A program made the translations under genes and the position numbers. Shown here in pieces: positions 54,701 through 63,551 of a stretch of 64,000 nt of DNA. Every line of letters starts with the position of its first letter. The first letter of the stretch is position 1. The notes beneath the pieces were generated by a model. The model was not told where the DNA came from. It saw nothing but the letters and a program-made list of their open reading frames with translations, and made no database searches. The stretch comes from Echinarachnius parma (lineage: Eukaryota > Echinodermata > Echinoidea > Clypeasteroida > Echinarachniidae): the NCBI GenBank assembly GCA_037951105.1, contig JBAMJV010000904.1:62001-126000 (forward strand), written 5' to 3'.

Positions 54701-55556
54701 TGCCCTCCAAGCTCTCGTTATTCAAATATTGCAAAGTAACCACTTTGATCTTTTCTTTTATAAGAGAAATAAATTCTAATTCCTTTAAAAATAAATTATT
54801 AAACTTCCAATAACTATATTTCTTTTTAAATTTATCAAACATAATCTCCAAGGTTATCAATGAGTGGTCTGAACGGTAACCTAAATCAATTTCACTCTTC
54901 TTCACCAGAGAAAACAATTCTGATGAAATTAGAAAAAAATCAATTCTACTTTGCTTAAGTGGATTAGGCTGTCTCCATGTATAGGCTTTCTTATCTAAAT
55001 ACATTTGCCGCCAAGGGTCCAATAAATTAAAACCATTTTTTATCTCAAGAACTTTTGACCTAGCATCTATATTATTTAGTCTTACATAATTAAATGTATC
55101 CATCTCCAAACTTTGCACTAAATTCCAATCTCCACAAATTATTTTAAGAGGATCATCATAGTCCAACAAAATATTTTGTATACATTCATAAAAACCTGGA
55201 TCATCATGATTAGGGCCATATAATGAAACCAAAGAGAATTCCATAAAACCCCATTTAACACTGAGAGCAACAGAATTGCCTTCTTTATCACATTTAAATC
55301 TCTTTATAACATACTGAGAGTATTTATCAAATAAGATTGCAACTCCTCTAGCATTGGATGCCTTATAAGAAAAAAATCCCTTTCCTCCCCATTCTTTTAA
55401 AATATCTTCTTCTAATTCCAAGACAAAATGGGTATCTTGTAAACAGTAAATGTCTGCCTTTTTCTTTTTTAAATAATCAAATACATCTCTCCTTTTTTGT
55501 GTATCCCTTAATCCACGGCAATTCATAGAAAAGATTTTAATTTGTTCCTTACTCAT
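51750..55556 (-). CDS. LINE ORF2: endonuclease and reverse transcriptase
   Basis: 1,268 aa. An N-terminal APE-type endonuclease (about 1-240) shows MNCRGL, CLQDTH, SLYGPN, CGDWN, SRIDFFLIS and YRSDHSLI. The reverse transcriptase (about 430-720) shows NWRPISLLN, LIDFEKAFDSV, GCRQGDPLSP and QYADDTVLFL. A C-terminal cysteine-histidine motif (CSFCKKELEDIVHFFYECE) is of the zf-RVT kind. Position and order fit the L1 superfamily, most like the Tx1 clade. The usual catalytic Glu of the QETH motif is Asp here (QDTH). Makes LINE cDNA at a nicked target. Confidence 0.93.
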   Translation of the reverse strand: MSKEQIKIFSMNCRGLRDTQKRRDVFDYLKKKKADIYCLQDTHFVLELEEDILKEWGGKGFFSYKASNARGVAILFDKYSQYVIKRFKCDKEGNSVALSVKWGFMEFSLVSLYGPNHDDPGFYECIQNILLDYDDPLKIICGDWNLVQSLEMDTFNYVRLNNIDARSKVLEIKNGFNLLDPWRQMYLDKKAYTWRQPNPLKQSRIDFFLISSELFSLVKKSEIDLGYRSDHSLITLEIMFDKFKKKYSYWKFNNLFLKELEFISLIKEKIKVVTLQYLNNESLEGNQFDKVSKQNLKFCVDDQLFFDTLLMELRAAIIMYAIQRKKNRESNEIKLKDEIVNLEILVGQNLGIQENMEKIKQLRAELENLRKQTLEKNANMSRLQQMQYGEKPSKYFLNLEKQRIVEKTIVTLIDDNGVVLQEQEPILNEIKTYYENLYKFHENSNIDVLFSEFDKDQVKNLTEEESLGLEGEILYSEVAIALKNMKNNKSPGQDGFTVEFFKFFFQDLGIFMVRSMNFAYNSGRLSFSQNLGVITLLPKGDKVRHFIKNWRPISLLNVIYKIVSSCIANRLKKVLPCIIHSNQTGFLAGRFIGENIRIIYDIIAYADKEKLHGMILLIDFEKAFDSVSHEFLFKVLSLFNFGNSFKRWINVLYSNACSSVMVNRQLTSRFCIERGCRQGDPLSPYLFLLCAEILGMLIRSSNEVVGIRVNFKEFKILQYADDTVLFLDGSITSFQKVIHILNSFGNCSGLKINIQKTKAIWIGASKENNEIKLEGVNVEFVYNGYFRYLGTDFYVDVDKMPDYNYDRIFDKVKRQMISWIKRNITVLGRITIVKSLLLPQFNHLFMSIPNPSVELMKNIKIHFFKFIWKNKPDKISRKQVVSSYGKGGLKMVDIDCFSKSLKLTWVRRIILNMCTNVAHLMQSFLQNKFMISLGDNYFLKLSHEIGNPFWKEVFESMALLVKKCETDWLSESLWMNSSIQIGNESIFFKSWYEKGIRFINDLMDNNGILLSHKKCEEKFNLKINYLSYYSVCQVIKCRYNEYYKTCQTKLEEPLIPSHIKTFIHDKKGCGYIYKVLLGETNCLSLISSKWERYLNYNLQSVLIQKYNVMIFRFTPVISLKYFQYKILNRILFLNKQLFRMKIVNNEKCSFCKKELEDIVHFFYECEISRKIWNDTSNWIYERTQVRILFNLQNIIFGFEDKRNDALNCIVILIKQQMFICKLNNIVPLFDTLKKKVLQYYKDEKYMLCISGMERHFNVKWQLLQLLFV

Positions 55557-56558
55557 TTAAAATAATTTTGACAATTGGTAATAATATAAGTACATTATTC
55601 AAGACATACACATGTACATACATCTTGAGCTGTGGAGGATTTTTTTTTTTTACACAATAACACAACACAACAATTAACATACAACAAAAACAAAAATTGA
55701 TTTCCAGCTCCGATTGCAACATTGTGCAACTCCCGCAGAAAATATTAATATACGTGAGCTATCTATCCTTTCAATATAATTTTTTTATTATATTGAGGAA
55801 TGTCTCTTATCAAAGTTCAGTCCATGTAGCTACTTTATAGAATATTCCTATTCTTTAAATATAGTCTCTAACTACTATAGCCACTTCAGGCGCATGGCTA
55901 CCATTACCAGTCTATTTTAATTTGAGTACATGTATGACTATGACTTTCTATATGTGGTAGCTAAAGTCAAAACAAGTTTTTCAAAGTATACTGCTACTGT
56001 CTCTGGATAAGTCTGGTTTACGCAGCCATATCGACATGTTGTTTCTCCTCGGCACGACTTTTACAGAAATTAATCGTCTTCTGTTTATGTAGATTAACTA
56101 CATGTATCTTCACTGCAGATTCCAAAACTAAACTAATCCTTGGCTTATTTTTATGGCTACCAGTACCAGTCTATCTATTTTAGGTCTTGTATAAGCCTAT
56201 GAGTCATCTGACTTTCTATATTATGGTAGTAGCTCTCTTAATCTAAACATAAACACTTTTTTTCAACTTCAACTGCTACTGCCTCTGGTCTCTGCTGCCA
56301 TATCAACGTGCTGTTTCTCCTTGGTACGGTTTTTACAGAATGAATTGTCTTCTGTAAATTTAAACTGATCCTCATCTGCCAGGCGCATGACTACTACTAC
56401 TAGTAACTTTGCTTGTTATAATTTTAACATGTACTTATAAACTATGACCTCTTTCCTTGATATCGTCTGGTAGCAATCTTAATCAGAAAAACGTGCGGTA
56501 ACTCAATATACAAACAGAGAAAGCCGAGCCAACGGCGTGGACGTGGGCTACTAACCAT
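55557..56558 (-). repeat. Inter-ORF region of the LINE with ~3 degenerate 270-bp repeats
   Basis: On plus, GGCTACCA.TACCAGTCTAT, GACTTTCTATAT.TGGTAG and CTGCCATAT..TGTTTCTCCT..ACG..TTTTACAGAAT recur at about 55890-56130, 56150-56360 and 56380-56490. No ORF. The unusually long spacer between ORF1 and ORF2 may hold regulatory or translation-related sequence. Confidence 0.6.
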
Positions 56559-57524
56559 CTAACCATCTTCTTCTGTATAGCGCTTCCAATCGTCCGCCCC
56601 GTTGATCCTCCTCGTCTGCAGAATCACCTCAGTTCCAACTACTCTTATTCTCGTCATCAGGCCACGTTTCCTCAGCACATACGCCTTCGATGCTAGTTGA
56701 CTCCTCTTGATTTTCATCACTCTCGGTAGATCAGTACGGAACGAAACACGGAACAGTGGGTCATCCTCAGCAGCCTCCCGTCCGGCTTCATGGGCGACGC
56801 CCTCTCGGTTACGTTTTTTCCTGTTCTGAGCTGCGCTGTAAGTGTAGTATCCCTGTAGCACCTTTTCACGGTCTGCCATTCTGACGAATCTCACGATGAT
56901 TGCTTCTGGAGCTTTGTCGGAGCCAGTAGGGTTATGGCGACGGGGTAGCCTGTGTACATTGACAAATCTCATCTCCTCTGCACTATCATTCAGCATCAGA
57001 GCTATTTTGTTCTTGACTACAGCTTCTACATTCTCGTTTTGCTTTGAAGCAATTCCATATACCAAAAGATTCTGCTTTCTCTCGTGAATTTCTCGTTCAA
57101 GTAGTTTATTTGAAAAATCTGCCTCTACTCTTTGTATCTCTTTCCGCAGCTGAGGGATTTTTACGTTTTCTACATCAATGATACGGTCAGAGTTATCTTG
57201 TACAGAATGTTCAATTGTACGTATAAATTTGTCCATTTTCTCATTAAGCTGTTCAAACATCCAACGTACCTCCCCCATATGCAAGTCAGCGGTCTGGGCC
57301 GTCCCGATCCCGGGCAGCGTGCCGGGCGGGACGGGCTGCATTGTCTCAGTGTTCGTTGTAACTCCCGCCGCACTCATTCCGTCGCCACGTGATGTCGTTT
57401 TTTCCGTCGTTTTATCCGTCGTTTTATCCGTCATTCTCTTCTCCAATGATCTCAAAGAATATTCATTTCGGATACTAGTAGTCTGTTGTTTTTTCTTTCC
57501 TCGTTGGGCACTTTCTTGGCTCAT
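56559..57524 (-). CDS. LINE ORF1: coiled-coil / RRM-type RNA-binding protein
   Basis: 321 aa. N-terminal ~80 residues basic and low complexity, then a heptad-like coiled coil (about 85-150: RWMFEQLNEKMDKFIRTIE and beyond), then an L1-ORF1-like RNA-binding core (MRFVNVHRLPRRH, APEAIIVRFVRMADREKVL, FRTDLPRVMKIKRSQLASKA). Organisation matches L1-type ORF1 proteins that coat the element RNA. Start at the first ATG, about 50 bp from the element's 5' end. Confidence 0.85.
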   Translation of the reverse strand: MSQESAQRGKKKQQTTSIRNEYSLRSLEKRMTDKTTDKTTEKTTSRGDGMSAAGVTTNTETMQPVPPGTLPGIGTAQTADLHMGEVRWMFEQLNEKMDKFIRTIEHSVQDNSDRIIDVENVKIPQLRKEIQRVEADFSNKLLEREIHERKQNLLVYGIASKQNENVEAVVKNKIALMLNDSAEEMRFVNVHRLPRRHNPTGSDKAPEAIIVRFVRMADREKVLQGYYTYSAAQNRKKRNREGVAHEAGREAAEDDPLFRVSFRTDLPRVMKIKRSQLASKAYVLRKRGLMTRIRVVGTEVILQTRRINGADDWKRYTEEDG

Positions 57525-57584
57525 TTTCGAACTAAAAAGTCATTTTCTTACTCTTCTGCGGGAGCACGTGAAAAAAACGTCACC

Positions 57585-57822
57585 CCATGCTACGAACCGG
57601 AACCGGATAGGACCTAAATGTTATGTGTTTCACGTTGTGTGTCTTGTTTGTACCGTAAACGGTGTGTTTGTCGGGCACACGAGAGAGAAGCATGGCTCCA
57701 CGCGGGGCCGAGGGGTCGGAATTGGGAATCCCGGGGATTCCAACAGTTTGAAGTGAAAGTTAGCGTCCGCCGAGCGAGATTACGGGCGAGTCACGTCGGA
57801 GCTCTGGAGGAGTCTGTTTTAG
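57585..57822 (+). promoter_or_regulatory. GC/CpG-rich stretch, possible promoter or non-coding first exon
   Basis: CpG-dense between the LINE target site and a good donor, TTTTAG|GTGAGTTA, at 57822. A possible acceptor (TTTATCACGCAG) at 58115 precedes a 26-codon ORF (58134-58211, MSEITRFCPGGWSKCH..). No protein match is recognised; splicing is inferred only. Confidence 0.3.
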
Positions 57823-58352
57823 GTGAGTTAACGTTTATGTATAATTATCGAGTGACCGAGTGAGTGCACGATGTTGATGATTATGAAGATATCTATGATT
57901 TTTATATAGCCACGGCGGGCGGCCTCAGCAACCGCACAAAAACGGCTACATGATTTTAATATGAACTTATTCTAGCCTTTTCACCCCTATATTAATTTAT
58001 AAATATGCAAATACGGTCAGAAACTGCGGAATAACCTAACATTTTCATGCACATTTATTCGTTTTATTTACAACTCAAATGGCGATTTTTGTTCATGTTT
58101 TATTTTATCACGCAGAGCCAATCCGACTCGACCATGTCTGAGATAACGAGATTCTGCCCTGGAGGCTGGAGCAAATGTCATGTGTACGGAGCTGTAGTGT
58201 TCTGTTCAAAATGACAATAGTTAGTCAACGAGGAAGAATGAATAGGTTCAATACTTCAATGTCATGTCACTCAGTCAACGTTTTTCTGAAAGTGAAATTG
58301 TGAAAAATTAAATAAAAGCAAAATTAAAAATGTTCAAAAATCAAAATCTCAC

Positions 58353-58527
58353 CTTTCTCCTCTTCGTTTTCAAATCCCTCCTGAATTTTGTCTGAAACTC
58401 TGCGGTAGTAACCCATTGTGTGTTCCTCTAGCCGCCCAACACGCCCAGAATCCTCCTCCTTCTGATCCATTTTATCAGTTTTCTGACTCATGTTTGCCAG
58501 TGCTGTGTTTTCCTCGATTAACTTCAT
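58353..58527 (-). CDS. Candidate NOP9-like first coding exon
   Basis: A minus-strand ATG at 58525-58527 opens a frame ending at the donor AAAG|GTGAGA. It codes MSQKTDKMDQKEEDSGRVG, then HTMGYYRRVSDKIQEGFENE and EEKG, resembling the start of the Pumilio-repeat rRNA-processing protein NOP9 (human LSPEALGYFRRALSALKEA). Following NOP9 exons should lie at lower coordinates, but that stretch holds the LINE and PIKFYVE, so the exon looks orphaned. It could also be a chance ORF; moderate doubt. Confidence 0.4.
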
Positions 58528-59142
58528 AACATGACTTTTGCAAGTTTGTCTCGTTGGAAGCTTCTATCTTGCTCAGCAGCCCAATTAGCGCTTTAAAGCC
58601 TGCGCGATTCCAGTGTAATATTAATGCGAACACAAATCCACAGAAACCGGGCAGCAGAAGATGCTACGCCACATACCGTTACTGACCCGCCCGATACGCC
58701 AGAGTTTAGGGGTAGAATTGGATTACCAGCTGCTCCCTCGGATCGCAGCCTTGCGCGCGTGGCTACCTGAAATTGTATACACGCACGTGCTACGGAGTAT
58801 GATAAGCCAAGTGTCAACACATTCAAGGTGTATATCGATGTTCAAGTTTATTTATTTATCTTTCTTATATAACACGGGTATAACACACATTAAAAATATG
58901 TCATGAACATAACAAATTAACAAAATATGGCGTTACAATAGAAAGATGAGGTGACCTTGGTTGAAAGCAGAGCTTGTGGAGTTACCGCGATCTGGTGCGG
59001 CCATTGGTGCCCGGGGGGGGGGGGGGGGGGGGGTCTTCTTCTTCTTCCTTGGTAGTGCAGACTTCATGACTGAAGATTACGCACTGCGTGTGGTGCACAT
59101 ACAGTATAGTACAGTGAACGCAAACAAAATAAACAAAACATA
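58528..59142. other. Spacer with a 21-nt G run
   Basis: No supported gene. G run at 59013-59033. The short ORFs around 58590-58900 overlap on both strands and lack family features. Confidence 0.45.
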
Positions 59143-59810
59143 GTCTGTCCTCATAGAAAGGGGGGTATCATGCGTGACCAAGAATTCGAGTAAAAAGGGT
59201 GTTTTTTACGATCAGGCAAGTTACTTACGTATCTTGAATAGGGTCTCAAAATCACCAAAAATCAGGAAAAAGGGTATCTTTTTTAATTGGATAAGTTACG
59301 CATTTAGGGTCTTAACAATTACGGTTCATTCAACACTAAAACAAGTTTTAGTCACCGTTTTGAGCTGAAATATCCACCAAATCCCGGTCCAAAACATCGC
59401 ACACGTTCGGAAAGACAGCCCCTGGATTTATCCCAGTGTTTCGATCCCTGGTTATCAATCTGCTATCGCTATTTTTCGTGCATTCGTAACTATAGCGTTT
59501 TAGCTCTGTATTGGTGCAGATACAGATACCCCGGTAGATAAACTTGTGCGTGACATTATGCTTGATCAAGGGCCTCATGCAAGGAAAGCAAATTAGTATT
59601 ACTTGCTTAGGGAATCAAAAATAGTTATAACTTGCTTAGGGGTTTACACAAAATTGATTACTTACTTATAGGGCCTTAGGGTAGCACTGAATTACCAATA
59701 ATCATACTTACTTAGGGTGTATTTTTTGCACCGCGCAAATACTTGTTACTTTAGGGTGCTTTTGGCATGTCCTTGGTCACGCATGATACCCCCATTCTAT
59801 GAGGACAGAC
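59143..59810. mobile_element. Element of ~30-bp TTAGGG-containing units with inverted ends, copy 1
   Basis: Ends GTCTGTCCTCATAGAAAGG plus GGTATCATGCGTGACCAAG, inverted at the right (CTTGGTCACGCATGATACCC, TATGAGGACAGAC) over ~40 bp, followed by a C run to 59827. The interior is made of degenerate units with ACTTGCTTAGGG and GGTATCAAAA cores. Confidence 0.7.
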
Positions 59811-60204
59811 CCCCCCCCCCCCCCCCCGGGCTCGGGGGTCGCTCCTATTCGGGCAAGATCGCTCTAGATCGCTAGGCGCAGATCGCAAAGTGGGCACTGG
59901 GTTTATAAAAAAAACTCGCAAAGCTGATTATGATGTCTAGACAAGTAGAACAATACCTGGCTATAATCATCAACCATGCACGCATGCGTGGAAATAGGGA
60001 CAATGCATTTCTCAGGGGAAGTCGCTGTGAAATCGCATACTGTGGGCATCCCGGCACCGAAAAGATCCAAAGATCGCATACGTACTGAGATCGGGCTGAA
60101 TCGCGGCGAACTGGTGAGATTGAGCGATTCACACCGAACCGAGATCGCTAGCAACTCGGGCTAGATCGCAAGCGCAGCCCGGGGGGGGGGGGGGGGGGGG
60201 GGGG
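59811..60204. other. Spacer between the two elements, ending in a 24-nt G run
   Basis: Contains CGCAGATCGCAAAGTGGGCAC, repeated after the second element at about 60752, and several GATCGC repeats. G run 60181-60204. Confidence 0.55.
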
Positions 60205-60729
60205 TCTGTCTTCGTTGAAAGGGGGGTATCATGCGTGACCAAGAAAACGAGTAATTAGGGTGGTTTTTTACGATCAGGCGAGATACTCGAGTATCTCGAA
60301 TAGGGTCTCAAAAAGATGAATTACTCGTTTAGGGTCTCAAAAACTCATCTTACTTGCTTAGGGTATCAAAAATAGTTATCACTTGCAAGTTGCTTTTAAT
60401 AAGGGTTTACAAACAAAAAAGATTACTTGCTTAGGCCGTTAGGGTATCAAATATAGACTTGCTTAGGGGTTTACAAAAAATTGATTACTTGCTTAGGGTA
60501 TTAAAAATAGTTATAACTTGCTTAGGGGTTACAAAAAATTGATTACTTGCTTAGGGTATCAAAAATACTTGCTTAGGGGTTTGCAAAAAATGGATTACTT
60601 GCTTAGGGTATCAAATTACCGATAATCATACTTACTTAGGGTGTATTTTTTGCACCACGCAAATACTCGTTTAGGGTGCTTTTGGCAAGTCCTTGGTCAC
60701 GCATGATACCCCCTTTCTATGAGGAAAGA
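60205..60729. mobile_element. Element of ~30-bp TTAGGG-containing units with inverted ends, copy 2
   Basis: Same inverted ends as copy 1, with a G run outside the left end and a C run (60730-60744) outside the right end, so the homopolymers are themselves inverted. The interior has at least seven clear ACTTGCTTAGGG units. Confidence 0.7.
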
Positions 60730-60744
60730 CCCCCCCCCCCCCCC

Positions 60745-62300
60745 GGGAAGCGCAGATCGCATAGTGGGCACTAGGCTTTAGCGATCTGAGCTCGAGTTGA
60801 CAAGTCATTGTGACGTCATAATATGATCCCCCTCTTTCTCTCATTGTGACGTCATAATACAACCTCTCTAGCATCGATAGCATCGCTTTCATTGTGGACG
60901 GCGCTGCACGAAATAATTTTTTTTGGTGAGATAATGAAAAACTGAGTGTAAAATTAAAAAGAGCAGAGTAAACTTTATTTGATCAAAATCGGTTCAGAAA
61001 CGGCTGAAATATCAACAAATACATCCGATCGTAATACATCTGGGGCCCAGATATATTCGATGATTAAAAAAAAAATGTAAAATGTGCAGTTTCAAAAATG
61101 TTCAAAAGAGGTTTTAAAATAGTTGTTGATGATCTCTCTATTTAATCATTATTTCAACAAAACATCACATGCATAATTTTATATGGAAAATGGTTGAAAC
61201 CAATGCTGTTTTAGAGAGTGCCCTCTGATCTTGTGTGTGAATGCTAACAGGCTTTTTACTTAGTCGTTTGTATGTCCTTTCGAGCATGGTGGAGTTATAA
61301 CTATTAGTTTGTAATGTTATGGTGCAGGTTTTGGTTACTAAAGCTCAGCTTTACCAAAACTGTACTACCCCTTTAAAGGGGTAGATCAGTTTGGGTATAG
61401 AGGGCGCTGCATGAAATAATTTGTTGAGAGATAATGCCTACAATATCCCTACAATGCGTGCATGCTGGCTGCTCTATTTCCCCCCCTAAGAATGGAAGGG
61501 GGGCCCGGAGGTAAAATGCCGGGTACATGAGTGAAAACGCATGAATACACACTGTCAAAGGCGCGCTGTGTTATATGCTATGAAAGGCGGTGCGTGCGGT
61601 TTTACTGGCCCTGACTAGGTACAAATTGACAAAAAACGGAACCTGACATCATGTCACTCACAGCAACCTAGAACAAAAACTACTCAACCAAAATGGCTGT
61701 TCTTGGTATCGTTGTTCATTGGAAAAGACACCCTATCCGTTGGACAAATTGCGTTGCTGTATTTTGAGAAGTGCCCCGTTCCGTTTTTTGTTGGGCCACC
61801 CTGTATAATTATCCTCCGTTGTTTTACACAGGAGGCTATTCATACTGTCATTCATTGCTCAAGGTCGGGGATAGTTGCATAAAACGTACAAGTGACGTAA
61901 TCTAGCTGGGAGGTTCATTCTCTCAACGTCGATTGGTGTAAAATCAATCTACACGTGAATTGATCAAGCGTAACCTTTTTATGCAATACACCCCCGCAAT
62001 ACAGCTAGTATAGCTAGCATGGTATAACACGCTAACAGCAGTACGTGTCTACATTTCAGTTGAACAGCAGTCGAGTCTACGTTATTATCACCGGTATTTC
62101 ACTTTCTTCTGTAGATGTAGAATGAGGTTTGAGCGTCCGGAGACCCCGTGAAATCCGTTCTTTAGAGTCGGGAGGATCTCTTCACATTGATTTGCTTTTC
62201 ATTCCAGCTTTCTTCTGGAGATCACACGGTTTTTAGTGAGTGTTACATTTATTTTGTCAATTTGTTGTCGGCTGTATGCTGCATCCCCATTACTAACCTA
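60745..62300. other. Non-coding sequence with short repeats
   Basis: A GGCGCTGCA.GAAATAATTT..GAGATAATG module occurs at 60899 and 61407. No ORF with family features. Confidence 0.4.
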
Positions 62301-62301
62301 A

Positions 62302-62330
62302 CCAGGCTCTGTGCGTAGCACAGAGCCTGG
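62302..62330. repeat. Perfect hairpin, 13-bp arms, GTA loop
   Basis: CCAGGCTCTGTGC, loop GTA, exact complement. A related site at about 63125-63145 (inverted; GCCAGGCGGTTAGGTTA) has the same flanks without the left arm. Confidence 0.9.
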
Positions 62331-62659
62331 CATATTGAAGTGTGTGTTAGGTGTACCGCTCGTAACAATTATTGGTAAAAATAGTATATAAGATACTATA
62401 CAATTTATATCTGGTTTTATACTTACGACGGATGTTATCCATGGACATCAATGGTCCACTGTCTTGATACATGAGGCTCCATTCGGTGTATTTATTCACA
62501 AAATTAGGTTTTTATCGTTTTTATCGCAAAAATTCCAAAATGGTATCCGAATTTGTGTCCACAGTGCGCATGCGTGAGGTCGCAGGTCAAACTTTGGCGT
62601 ACGAGCCAAGATGTGCGCGCGTTCTGCACAGCGATTGATAGTTCGTCGTTAACTGTGAT

Positions 62660-62684
62660 CAGCGATGTGCGTAGCACATCGCTG
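62660..62684. repeat. Perfect hairpin, 11-bp arms, GTA loop
   Basis: CAGCGATGTGC, loop GTA, exact complement. It lies in a TIR-like end that matches, inverted, the region around 63480-63504. Confidence 0.9.
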
Positions 62685-62724
62685 TGACGAGATGTCGATT
62701 GAAATTAAGAAGTTTTTTTGACAT

Positions 62725-63079
62725 GAGGTGTTTTATCCCCTTTAATCAGATTATTTTTTAATTTTGTTTACTTGTACTACACACAGAAACCCCCATATAT
62801 GTCGGCGCTACACAAAATTACTATGAAAACAATGATAACCTACCTCAAATTGATTATTTATGTCGATTGTCCTTGTTAGAATCCCGCTGTGCGATGCCGA
62901 CGGATCGAAAAAAAAAGCCGGATTCTAACAAGGACGATCGTCATAAATAATCAATTTGAGGTAAGTTATCATTCTTTTTATAGCAATTTTGTGTAGCGCC
63001 GTCGTACATAGGTATTTTAGGGTGCAGTACAAGTAAACAAAATTTAAAAAAAATCTGCTTAAAGAGGATAAAACACCTC
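62725..63079. repeat. Large inverted repeat, ~160-bp arms
   Basis: Arms 62725-62884 and 62920-63079 (GAGGTGTTTTATCC .. GGATAAAACACCTC; GTTAGAATCC / GGATTCTAAC) surround a 35-bp centre. A diverged copy of the right arm recurs at about 63303-63441. Confidence 0.85.
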
Positions 63080-63479
63080 ATCGCCCATCTACAAACATGT
63101 TCCTGCAAGATTTCGAGCGATGTATATGCCAGGCGGTTAGGTTAACATTGAGTACAGTGGCCTGGCTTATATGTATTAGTCAACCGATCGCCACTTACGC
63201 GCGGAACCGGAATAAAACCTCGCCTATATATCCCAGCATGCATTGCCGATGACTTTGGAGGCGACAGGACAATTTCGAATATTTGTGCGAAGCCGTTTGG
63301 GATTAATCATCAATTTGAGGTAAGTTATTATTCTTTTCATATAATTTCTATGTAGCGCGCAGATAAAACGCACTTTTGTTCTCTAGAAAAGGTTAACCAA
63401 ATACAAAAAAATTATAATTAAAGGTGATAAAAACACCTCATCGCAAAAACGCTACACCATTTCGATCGTCAGTAATTCA

Positions 63480-63504
63480 CAGCTCTGTGCTACGCACAGA
63501 GCTG
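63480..63504. repeat. Perfect hairpin, 11-bp arms, TAC loop
   Basis: CAGCTCTGTGC, loop TAC, exact complement. Inverted counterpart of 62660-62684, with two stem positions changed on both arms. Confidence 0.9.
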
Positions 63505-63523
63505 ATCATAGTTACCCCATTAC

Positions 63524-63551
63524 ATGTGGGTACCTATACAGGTACCCACAT
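63524..63551. repeat. Perfect hairpin, 12-bp arms, ATAC loop
   Basis: ATGTGGGTACCT, loop ATAC, exact complement. 20 bp from the preceding hairpin. The remaining bases to 64000 show no gene. Confidence 0.9.

Larger units (their letters stand above)
51613..57577 (-). mobile_element. Full-length L1/Tx1-like LINE
   Basis: About 5.97 kb with ORF1, a ~1-kb inter-ORF region, ORF2 and an A-rich tail (T-rich on plus, 51613-51631). CGTCACC flanks it at 51606-51612 and 57578-57584, a 7-bp target-site duplication. Both ORFs are intact, so it is young. A ~23-bp tandem repeat (AATCAAATACATGAGCATAA) sits in the 3' UTR. It lies antisense to PIKFYVE, downstream of exon 25. Confidence 0.85.

Noticed and set aside
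58134-58211. 26-codon ORF starting MSEITRFCPGG as a gene
   Set aside because: Short, no family recognised, and splicing to it is only inferred; mentioned under the GC-rich stretch.
60205-60729. TTAGGG words as telomeric sequence
   Set aside because: They occur once per ~30-bp degenerate unit, never as a pure hexamer run.
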